Assembly: GCA_002725275.1 (NCBI GenBank)
Contig: PBOE01000003.1
Location: forward strand, 43,562-48,727
Direction: 5' to 3'
DNA from: Methanobacteriota archaeon
Lineage (GTDB): Archaea; Thermoplasmatota; Poseidoniia; Poseidoniales; Poseidoniaceae
Length of the DNA stretch: 5,166 nt
Shown: positions 1 to 5,166 of the stretch, piece by piece
How positions within the stretch are numbered: position 1 is the stretch's first letter
Layout: each line of letters opens with the position of its first letter
Notes under the pieces: model-generated
Seen by the model: the letters and a program-made list of their open reading frames with translations, nothing else
Told to the model about the DNA's origin: nothing
Databases searched by the model: none
Translations under genes and position numbers: made by a program

Positions 1-381
1 AACAAGCCGTTCAACGCCTTCCTTAAACTGGAGAAAAATCGTGTCACGTATGACTTTCCGCCCCGGGCCGCTGCGGCGGACGCCAAGCGCTTTCCGGTCG
101 TCCCCGGCGTCGTGGCCGTTTGCCCCAAAACCAAAGCCAACATTGTAGAAACCGAAACCCACTACACCACAGAAGACAGCTCAACCGACTGCAAAATTCA
201 CCTCGAACGGTGCATCTCAAAACGTGACATCACTCGTGAGGAAGCCAAGACGCTCATCGAAACCGGCTCCGTGGGTCCATTTGACGACTTTATCTCGAAG
301 AAAACCAACAACCCGTTCAGTGCTTCTTTGTACCTCAAAAAGAATCAGTCCGTCGGGTACAAGTTCGCAAAACGCTCCTGA
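1..381 (+). CDS. Type IA DNA topoisomerase, C-terminal fragment (5' end outside window)
   Basis: The frame is open from base 1 to a TGA at 379-381, giving 126 residues of a protein whose start lies upstream. Seen: residues 2-20 (KPFNAFLKLEKNRVTYDFP) and the last 30 residues (GPFDDFISKKTNNPFSASLY and onward to YKF) repeat the same pattern: FxSKK, then a PF-x-A strand, then a V-x-Y-x-F strand. This is the signature of the C-terminal repeat of topoisomerase III/TopA-like enzymes (Toprim_Crpt family). The second repeat is complete: CPK at residues 41-43, an ISKRDITREEAKTLIETG helix, then the GPFDDFISKK segment. Known: such enzymes relax or decatenate DNA by single-strand passage, and these repeats bind DNA but are not catalytic. 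The catalytic Toprim and Tyr regions are not in view, so TopA and TopB types cannot be told apart. The Cys content is low (C41, C64, C71), so any zinc ribbon is degenerate. The ATG-less internal GTG at 112 is not a credible start. Confidence 0.85.
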   Translation, partial: NKPFNAFLKLEKNRVTYDFPPRAAAADAKRFPVVPGVVAVCPKTKANIVETETHYTTEDSSTDCKIHLERCISKRDITREEAKTLIETGSVGPFDDFISKKTNNPFSASLYLKKNQSVGYKFAKRS

Positions 382-400
382 GCGGCTGCGAAGTGGAAGG

Positions 401-416
401 AAGATTGAAACAATAC
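401..416 (+). promoter_or_regulatory. Possible archaeal TATA-like element for the reductase gene
   Basis: An AT-rich stretch (aagattgaaacaatac) stands out from GC-rich surroundings and is centred about 26 bases upstream of the ATG at 435. That is the spacing expected between a TATA box and the start of a leaderless archaeal transcript. It lies inside the reading frame if the GTG at 393 were the start, so it mildly favours the 435 start. This is inference from composition and spacing only; there is no clean TTTAWATA-type match. Confidence 0.22.
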
Positions 417-434
417 CTTCCCCGAGCCAAAAGC

Positions 435-1649
435 ATGGACCAGTGGGACTTCGACGTCGTCATCGTCGGCGCAGGACCCGTCGGTGGGCGTGCAGCCACG
501 CTCCTCAGCCAGGACGGATTGCGCGTCCTCATGTTGGAAGAACACGAGGAAGTCGGTCGACCGTTTCAGTGTGCAGGCCTGGTCACGCCAAGTGCGATGG
601 ACGTGGTGGAAGGCTACCATACCGTCCTTGAAGAGGTCGACGGGGCGCTGATTCACGGGCCCAGCGGAACCCTTGTTCCGGTGGGCACGGAAGGCACGCT
701 GCGGACCTATGTTGTGTGCAGGAAACGGTTTGATCAATACGTCGTTCAACAGGGCATGGAAGCGGGTGCTGAGCTCTGGTTGAACTGCGTCCCCCTCGAG
801 GCCACGCCTGAAGAACACGGTGTCCGTCTGAGCGTCAAGCGAAACGAGGAAATCGTGAACCTCACGACCAAACTGCTCATCGGTGCGGACGGCGCACACA
901 GCTGGACGCGTCGCACGTTCAAGATGGGGCGCCCCAAAGAACTCATGATCGGCTTCCAAACGGAGGTTGTTGGCTATGAAGGGCGAGACCGATGGCTGGA
1001 AATGTACAGCGGCAGTTCCATCGCTCCCGGGTTTTTTGCTTGGGTCATCCCCTCTGGCTTTGGCACCCATCGCATCGGCCTCTGGTCCACCGCTGACCGC
1101 TTGGACGGACGAAGCATTGAATCCTGTTATCAGGACCTTATCGATCACCCGTTGTGGAAGGACCGATTCGAAAACGTGCAAGAAATTGCAAGGTATTGCG
1201 GCCCGGTCCCATCGGGCATGGTCAAAAAGACCGTCAAGGACCGTGTCATCCTCCTCGGGGACGCTGCAGGCATGGCGAAACCGACCACCGGTGGTGGGAT
1301 CGGTCCTGGCTTTCACCAAATCCAATGCGTCCACGAAGCGCTGGCGGACGCCGTTCGCTCAAATCGTCTCACTGAAAAAGACCTCAAAGCCATCACCAAG
1401 CACCCATGGAGCGTGATGAAAAAAGAACAAGACCGTGCACGAGCGCTGCGTAACCTGCTCGTGAGCGACTGCACCGACGAGGTGTTGGACAAGCATTTCA
1501 TCAACTTCGCTCACCCAGAAACGCTGAGTTTGATCAACGCCATTGGCGACATCGAAAAACCCGTTCCGCTCGGCATGGCGTTGCTCAAACAAGTGCCTGC
1601 CTTCCGCCCTCTTGCGCTCAAGGCTGGCGTTCGTCTGTTGCTTTCATGA
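435..1649 (+). CDS. Geranylgeranyl reductase family FAD-dependent oxidoreductase (probable digeranylgeranylglycerophospholipid reductase)
   Basis: This is a 404-residue flavoprotein, the usual length for the family. Seen, counting from the ATG at 435: an FAD-binding Rossmann motif VVIVGAGPVGGRAA (residues 8-21) with an acidic strand end LMLEEHEE; RPFQCAGLVTP (42-52), matching the family's conserved Cys region; GADGAHS (150-156), the DG motif; FAWVIPSG (201-208), the substrate-side motif; and DRVILLGDAAG ending at residue 279, the second FAD motif, followed by KPTTGGGIGPG. Known: archaeal members saturate the geranylgeranyl chains of ether lipids at the membrane, and other members act on chlorophyll or quinone precursors. 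Lipid saturation is the best inference for an archaeal host. Start choice: an in-frame GTG at 393 would add 14 residues (MEGRLKQYLPRAKS), but the ATG at 435 begins just before the Rossmann strand, as is normal for the family. Neither has a well-placed Shine-Dalgarno. The membrane-protein gene follows after 9 bases. Confidence 0.9.
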   Translation: MDQWDFDVVIVGAGPVGGRAATLLSQDGLRVLMLEEHEEVGRPFQCAGLVTPSAMDVVEGYHTVLEEVDGALIHGPSGTLVPVGTEGTLRTYVVCRKRFDQYVVQQGMEAGAELWLNCVPLEATPEEHGVRLSVKRNEEIVNLTTKLLIGADGAHSWTRRTFKMGRPKELMIGFQTEVVGYEGRDRWLEMYSGSSIAPGFFAWVIPSGFGTHRIGLWSTADRLDGRSIESCYQDLIDHPLWKDRFENVQEIARYCGPVPSGMVKKTVKDRVILLGDAAGMAKPTTGGGIGPGFHQIQCVHEALADAVRSNRLTEKDLKAITKHPWSVMKKEQDRARALRNLLVSDCTDEVLDKHFINFAHPETLSLINAIGDIEKPVPLGMALLKQVPAFRPLALKAGVRLLLS

Positions 1650-1652
1650 GGT
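1648..1652 (+). promoter_or_regulatory. Shine-Dalgarno-like GAGGT for the membrane-protein gene
   Basis: GAGGT overlaps the TGA stop of the reductase gene (1647-1649) and ends 6 bases before the ATG at 1659. It fits the anti-Shine-Dalgarno end of 16S rRNA. Placement across the preceding stop codon suggests translational coupling, with a ribosome finishing the reductase reinitiating on the next gene. The other starts in this window have no comparable site. Confidence 0.55.
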
Positions 1653-1658
1653 CGCACC

Positions 1659-2801
1659 ATGAAGCCCCTCATCGAGCAACATCGAATTCGGTACCCTCCG
1701 TTTGAAGCAGCACGCTGGGAACCCAATGCGCTTCCCATTGCTGAACAAGACCACGAGGTGGGGCGGTTTGATTCGGTGAATGATGCCCAATCAGCACTGG
1801 CCGCCATGCCGCCCGCATTCCGTCTGGGCGACGACCAAGGGTGGCTCATGGAACGACGCTACCTCTACGACGGGCAGCCGTTGGACGCCGAGCATCGAGA
1901 ACATGTTCTCGAGGACGGTCCGTACGTTCGCCTCGTCAAACGTCAACGGCGAGGCTGGTACCTTATTCCCAACCCGATTCACAACATCCTGCGTCAGTTC
2001 ATCAACGGTGTGGTCGTGGTTCTCCTCGCGAGTTTGTTTTACCTGTTCATCTCACCTGTTCTGGAGTGGCTCAACCTCCCGGTCTACGGCTTGGAAACCG
2101 TCCGTTGGGGTCTACTTGACTATCCGGCGTTGGCAGTGTTTGTCGTTCCCCTGATCTTCGCCCCCCTGGTGTTGCGGGTGCTTGCAAACCTGAGTGAACT
2201 TCGCCGGCAAAATCAGTTCCTCAAGCGTGATCTGGATACACCCATCGTCTCGTTTGTTGGCCCCAGCAAAGCGGATGAACCGTTGTTGGTGAACGTGGAA
2301 TTTCCTGAATGGGACAGCACGTGGAACCACGTGGACGCGATCCTCCGAGTCGGCGTTCTCCCCCCATCACGTGAGACCCTTCTGACCACCCTCAACCGAG
2401 ACCCTGGACGGCAACCGCCCCCCGGACTCTCCACGGAGTTGCCCCACCACTGGGAGGTGGGCCTTGACGATGGAACAGCCGGCGGGGAAGATGCACCAAT
2501 GGAATTGAAAGAGGTCAAAGGGGGCCTGTTCCTCCGACCGATGCGACTGATGGTCCAGGGTGAACCACAACGCTGGGTTGAGGGGGAACCTCTGGTGTTG
2601 GAGCCACCCACGCCGATATGGCCGGGTTCGGTGCACACCGACCTTCTACGCGTGCATTGGGAGTGCATCTTGCGGATCGACCGCAAGCAGGGCGGTGCGC
2701 TTCTCTGGGTTCAACCCCTCAAGGTCGCACACGGTCAAGACTTCAGCCAACTTGATGATGTCCCACTTCACGACGGCCGCAGTGAACTCGACATGACATA
2801 A
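1659..2801 (+). CDS. Hypothetical membrane protein with two transmembrane helices and a beta-rich C-terminal domain
   Basis: I do not recognise this 380-residue protein as a named family. Seen: a soluble N-terminal part (residues 1-100), rich in acidic and aromatic residues, ending in a basic patch KRQRR (94-98); a first membrane helix at about 114-135 (GVVVVLLASLFYLFISPV); a short loop; a second helix at about 155-177 (YPALAVFVVPLIFAPLVLRV); then basic residues (R182, R183, K189, R190). The positive charges on both flanks predict that the N- and C-terminal parts are both cytoplasmic, with a hairpin in the membrane. Residues 195-358 show alternating hydrophobic strands, for example LLRVHWECILRID (329-341), suggesting an Ig-like or arrestin-like beta sandwich; the fold is a guess. 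There is no signal peptide and no catalytic motif that I can name. The start is supported by the GAGGT site 6 bases upstream. It is likely co-transcribed with the lipid reductase, which makes a membrane-related role plausible but unproven. Confidence 0.85.
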   Translation: MKPLIEQHRIRYPPFEAARWEPNALPIAEQDHEVGRFDSVNDAQSALAAMPPAFRLGDDQGWLMERRYLYDGQPLDAEHREHVLEDGPYVRLVKRQRRGWYLIPNPIHNILRQFINGVVVVLLASLFYLFISPVLEWLNLPVYGLETVRWGLLDYPALAVFVVPLIFAPLVLRVLANLSELRRQNQFLKRDLDTPIVSFVGPSKADEPLLVNVEFPEWDSTWNHVDAILRVGVLPPSRETLLTTLNRDPGRQPPPGLSTELPHHWEVGLDDGTAGGEDAPMELKEVKGGLFLRPMRLMVQGEPQRWVEGEPLVLEPPTPIWPGSVHTDLLRVHWECILRIDRKQGGALLWVQPLKVAHGQDFSQLDDVPLHDGRSELDMT

Positions 2802-2815
2802 ACAACACATTCAAA
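2796..2815 (+). promoter_or_regulatory. Possible AT-rich promoter element upstream of the lipoprotein gene
   Basis: The 37-base gap after the membrane-protein stop contains an AT-rich run (acataaacaacacattcaaa) 24-43 bases before the ATG at 2839, and there is no Shine-Dalgarno before that ATG. This would suit a separate archaeal promoter with a short or absent leader. The motif itself is weak, so read-through from the upstream genes remains possible. No stem-loop terminator is visible in the gap. Confidence 0.22.
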
Positions 2816-2838
2816 GGCGTTCAAGCCCACCAAACCAC

Positions 2839-2898
2839 ATGGAAGCCCGTCGTGTCTCTGCGCTTTTTTTGGTGGCCGTGATGGCGCTCGCCGGTTGT
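2839..2898 (+). other. Lipoprotein signal peptide with LAGC lipobox
   Basis: Residues 1-20 show a short basic n-region (MEARR), a hydrophobic core (ALFLVAVMALA) and the lipobox LAGC ending in C20, followed by a flexible acidic segment (EPAPDIEEEASDS). This is the standard arrangement for lipid attachment at the Cys after export. In an archaeon the anchor would sit in the cytoplasmic membrane with the protein facing outward. Confidence 0.88.
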
Positions 2899-5166
2899 TT
2901 GGGGGCCACAGAACCTGCCCCGGACATCGAAGAGGAGGCTTCGGATTCATACGAACTGAAGACCACATGGATCGTGGCACCGACCACGGTTCAACTTGGT
3001 GAAGAGGCGTCGTTTACGCTCGGAATTCAGCAAATTGGTCAAGGCGAATGGACGGTTGGCTATGAGGTCCTGCGCCCTGATTTTTCGCCGGTTGAGGATG
3101 TTCAGTGGGTCGAAAATGACATTGGTCTTGAACTCGCCTTCACACCCACCTTGACGGGTGAACACGTGATTTCAATCACCATTGTAAACGCAGGCACGTC
3201 CACGCTGACGCCCCCGGTGGAGTCCATGGTGCTCTCGCTCACGGTCACACCGCCTGATGAACCAGCTCCCGTACTGACCACGCCCAGTCGATTGGTCTTG
3301 GAGGAGCCCAACGTGGTGTGGTTTGAGGGAAGTGTTGACCACCCGTACCTTGATTCATGCACGGTCACGTACACGATTTCAGACGGAAACGACGGCTCGA
3401 TTGCCCTGAATGCGGACGGTGCATGGAAGCTCCTCGTCGATTTCACGGAAGCCACCGAGTCCCACACCATCACGACCCTCGCCAACTGCGGTAGGTTCGC
3501 AACGGCGAGCGATACCTCTGCTACGCAGGTCATCATCGAAGGCGCCGGCGACGACCAAGACGGCGACGGCGTTCAAGACGCCAACGACCGGTGCCCTACG
3601 GGCATCGGAGCCGATGACGGCTGGCAATCGACCATGGCCACCGACGGCGATCAGGACGGATGCAGGGACAACGACGAAGACGAGGACGATGACAACGACG
3701 GCATCGTTGATACGTACGACCTGTGTCCAGAATCCTACGGATGGGTGAGCACGCCATCTGCCGATTACGATTATGACGGTTGCCACGACGCTGATGAAGA
3801 CAACGACGACGACAACGACGGCGTCATGGACGTGGACGACCTGTGCCCGGTGGGCAGGAAAGGATGGTTCTCCAACCGATACAGCGATTGGGACAACGAC
3901 GGTTGCTCCGATTTGGATGAAGACGACAACGACGACAACGACGACCACGATGACACAACCGACATGTGCGCCAAAGGCGTAGCCGACTGGGTCTCGGACA
4001 GTGACAGCGACTGGGACAACGACGGGTGCCAGGACGCCACGGAAGATGACGACGATGATAACGACGGCGTGAACGACGTCAACGCCACCGGAGCCGTGCT
4101 TGACCTTTGTCCGAAAACGCCCATCAACGCTACGGACGTCAATGACGTCGGGTGCGCAGCCGTCGAGCGGGACTCGGACGCTGACGGGGTGAACGATTTC
4201 GTGGACCAGTGCGAAGGAACGCCGACCGGTCTTGACGTCAACGACGTCGGGTGTGCAGACATCGACGGCGACGGTGTTTTTGCGAACGTGGACCAGTGTC
4301 CGCAATCACCCGACCGGTGGACCGTTGATGCCGTCGGCTGTGCCGTGGTGCAGAACCCCATTGCGTGGACGTCGGCAAGCAGCCTTGACGGACCGATGCA
4401 GGTGGTTCCACAATTCACCTTCCCAACCCTCAATGGAACGTTCAATTTTAACAATCGCTGGACGGGTCACGACGTTTACTTTTTCATGTTCAAGTACACG
4501 GATGCCAACGGAAACAGCAACGCTGCAACGTGGGGTCAAAACCCCGGGAAATTCATTCGGAATCTCCCCCTCAATACGCATTTGTTCTACGGTTCGTTTG
4601 ACAACAGCTACCACAACGATGTGATCCAGCAACGAAACGCCGTGCTCGCTGGATTAACCACCTCGGAAGAGGCCCACTGGGACGACCGAATTCACTACAT
4701 TGACATCGACGCCAGCAACCTCGGCGGTGGCATTGGATCGATGATTGGCTCGTTCAACAACCCCTTCTTCATGGGCATCGACCGATTCCAACTGGCTCGA
4801 GAAACCGGCTCGCTTTATGCCTGGACGACGCAATCCAACGACCCCTACCACCTTTCGTTTGAGCCCAACCAGTGGGTAGCGGAGTTCCCTACGAAAGTAC
4901 GAGAATTGGACCCGGCCGTTCATGCGGTGTCCGTGATGGATTTCCAGCGCCACACCGGGGGCTGGGGCGGTGGATACTCCTCGTTCACCAACGCCACGTT
5001 TGACCTACCAAACGACCTCTCCACCTACGACACTCTGGAGGTTTACCACGAGCATGCGTGCTACGAGCGAACCAATCGGTACCAGAAGTCCGACGGCACG
5101 TACGGCGGTTGCCATGAGTGGGATTACCTCGCTTACCTCTTCATTTGCGACAGGGACAACGATTCC
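2839..5166 (+). CDS. Surface lipoprotein with Ig-like domains, thrombospondin-3-like calcium-binding repeats and a PNGase F-like domain (3' end outside window)
   Basis: The frame is open for 776 codons from the ATG at 2839 to the window end without a stop; the gene continues beyond. An in-frame TGA at 2794-2796 with no start codon in between fixes this as the first possible start. Seen in order: lipoprotein signal peptide (1-20, lipobox LAGC); an acidic linker; two beta-rich Ig-like domains (about 43-143 and 144-234, the second with C174 and C217, which could pair); Asp/Asn-rich thrombospondin type 3-like repeats (238-501); an unassigned domain (about 505-692); and the start of a PNGase F-like domain (about 693 on) with CHEWD at 758-762. 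Known: thrombospondin-3 repeats bind calcium and wrap into a rigid stalk, and PNGase F cleaves N-linked glycans from asparagine. Inference: the protein is exported, lipid-anchored and projects an enzymatic or binding head on a calcium-stabilised stalk. There is no Shine-Dalgarno. The existence of the gene is near certain; the enzymatic function is tentative because most of the head is missing. Confidence 0.93.
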   Translation, partial: MEARRVSALFLVAVMALAGCLGATEPAPDIEEEASDSYELKTTWIVAPTTVQLGEEASFTLGIQQIGQGEWTVGYEVLRPDFSPVEDVQWVENDIGLELAFTPTLTGEHVISITIVNAGTSTLTPPVESMVLSLTVTPPDEPAPVLTTPSRLVLEEPNVVWFEGSVDHPYLDSCTVTYTISDGNDGSIALNADGAWKLLVDFTEATESHTITTLANCGRFATASDTSATQVIIEGAGDDQDGDGVQDANDRCPTGIGADDGWQSTMATDGDQDGCRDNDEDEDDDNDGIVDTYDLCPESYGWVSTPSADYDYDGCHDADEDNDDDNDGVMDVDDLCPVGRKGWFSNRYSDWDNDGCSDLDEDDNDDNDDHDDTTDMCAKGVADWVSDSDSDWDNDGCQDATEDDDDDNDGVNDVNATGAVLDLCPKTPINATDVNDVGCAAVERDSDADGVNDFVDQCEGTPTGLDVNDVGCADIDGDGVFANVDQCPQSPDRWTVDAVGCAVVQNPIAWTSASSLDGPMQVVPQFTFPTLNGTFNFNNRWTGHDVYFFMFKYTDANGNSNAATWGQNPGKFIRNLPLNTHLFYGSFDNSYHNDVIQQRNAVLAGLTTSEEAHWDDRIHYIDIDASNLGGGIGSMIGSFNNPFFMGIDRFQLARETGSLYAWTTQSNDPYHLSFEPNQWVAEFPTKVRELDPAVHAVSVMDFQRHTGGWGGGYSSFTNATFDLPNDLSTYDTLEVYHEHACYERTNRYQKSDGTYGGCHEWDYLAYLFICDRDNDS
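3550..4341 (+). repeat. Thrombospondin type 3-like Asp-rich repeat array (coding)
   Basis: Residues 238-501 hold repeated DxDxDG-type calcium loops between paired Cys. Cys of the D-x-CP type occur at 252, 296, 336, 377 (CA), 424, 458 (CE) and 487; the alternating GC-type Cys are at 275, 315, 356, 397, 439, 472 and 501. The first four modules are long (44, 40, 41 and 47 residues), each with a Trp after the CP segment (DGW, YGW, KGW, ADW), then DGC (or DQDGC) and an acidic run near DDDNDG. The last ones are short (34 and 29 residues) and follow the bacterial style CPxTPxxxxVxxVGCA. Known: such repeats bind calcium cooperatively. The Asp codons are mostly GAC, so the DNA itself is strongly biased and gives spurious Val-rich frames on the other strand. 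Confidence 0.88.
4351..4914 (+). other. Unassigned folded domain between the calcium repeats and the PNGase F-like region
   Basis: Residues about 505-692 lose the Asp-repeat character and look like a globular alpha/beta domain. They have no Cys. Notable segments are RWTGHDVYFFMFKYTD (540-555), PLNTHLFYGSFDNSYHNDV (577-595), AHWDDRIHYIDID (612-624) and GIDRFQLARETG (646-657), separated by predicted strands and helices. The strand FFMFKY followed by LFYGSFD suggests a thioredoxin-like or similar open-sheet fold, but without active-site Cys; this is only an impression. I cannot assign a family. It may be a domain regularly attached to PNGase F-like heads. Confidence 0.5.
4915..5166 (+). other. 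PNGase F-like N-terminal domain (partial)
   Basis: Residues about 693-776 follow the pattern of the N-terminal domain of Elizabethkingia PNGase F as I recall it: a Gly-rich turn (GGWGGGYSS here), a TF-x-(F/L)P strand (TFDLPNDLST against TFTFPADVTT), a strand leading to a Cys (EVYHEHAC against KMFIKNEC), then CHEWDYLAYLFI against CDEWDRYANVYV. D762 aligns with Asp60, the essential catalytic aspartate of that enzyme. The loop between the two Cys is longer here (16 residues between C741 and C758, against 4), and C770 is extra. The remaining catalytic Glu residues and the second domain lie past the window end, so activity cannot be judged. Confidence 0.6.

Noticed and set aside
224..631. Overlapping + strand frame spanning the topoisomerase-reductase junction
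   Set aside because: The translation is Arg/Pro/Ser-rich low-complexity sequence without a domain, overlapping two well-supported genes in another frame.
345..1334. Long open frame on the - strand opposite the reductase gene (329 residues)
   Set aside because: The + strand protein has clear FAD motifs and family length; the antisense product has no recognisable domain and reflects GC-rich third positions.
2443..2461. Inverted repeat cccacc/ggtggg that could form a hairpin
   Set aside because: Six base pairs in the middle of a GC-rich coding region with no T run after it; expected by chance and not a terminator.
2213..2686. - strand frame opposite the membrane-protein gene (157 residues)
   Set aside because: Arg/Ser/Gly-rich with no motif; the + strand gene has membrane helices, a good ribosome site and a coherent protein.
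2864..2870. Run of seven T that could act as an archaeal oligo-T termination signal
   Set aside because: It lies within the signal-peptide codons of the lipoprotein gene (Leu-Phe-Leu) and is explained by the hydrophobic core. Attenuation here is conceivable, but nothing else supports it.
3379..4305. Long open frame on the - strand (308 residues, Val-rich)
   Set aside because: It lies opposite the Asp/Asn-rich repeats. GAC, GAT and AAC codons read in reverse give GTC, ATC and GTT, so the poly-Val/Ile runs are an artefact of the coding bias of the + strand gene.
3541..4345. Periodic DNA repeats considered as a CRISPR or satellite array
   Set aside because: The period is variable, all changes keep the reading frame, and the repeats translate to calcium-binding modules; there are no constant repeats with unique spacers.

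Overview
The window carries four protein genes, all on the + strand and closely packed. The first is cut by the window's left edge and the last by its right edge. The best guess for the source is a marine Group II euryarchaeon (Poseidoniales/Poseidoniia) or a close relative. This is inferred from three things: a geranylgeranyl-reductase-family flavoprotein of the kind that saturates archaeal isoprenoid lipids, a type IA topoisomerase tail, and a large surface lipoprotein whose acidic repeats (about 40 residues, with GW, DGC and DDDNDG signatures) I associate with that group. No rRNA or other marker is present, so the assignment is tentative.

Layout: 1-381 is the C-terminal end of a type IA DNA topoisomerase with the tail of one and the whole of another topoisomerase C-terminal repeat. 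435-1649 (possibly from 393) is an FAD-dependent geranylgeranyl reductase family protein. 1659-2801 is an unrecognised two-helix membrane protein with a Shine-Dalgarno-like GAGGT overlapping the reductase stop codon, so the two are probably co-translated. 2839-5166 is a single uninterrupted reading frame of 776 codons that leaves the window still open.

The last gene is the most interesting part. It encodes a lipoprotein signal peptide (LAGC lipobox), two Ig-like beta domains, an array of thrombospondin-type-3-like Asp-rich repeats with two distinct module lengths, an unassigned folded domain of about 190 residues, and then the start of a region that resembles the N-terminal domain of bacterial peptide-N-glycosidase F. 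It includes a CHEWD motif that lines up with the catalytic-aspartate motif CDEWD of that enzyme. If correct, this is a surface-anchored, calcium-dependent, possibly deglycosylating protein in an archaeon. The rest of the enzyme lies beyond the window.

The topoisomerase and reductase genes look like housekeeping functions and the lipoprotein gene like an accessory surface function; I see no evidence that all four work in one pathway. No tRNA, rRNA, CRISPR array, insertion sequence or clear terminator was seen. Gaps between genes are all under 60 bases.
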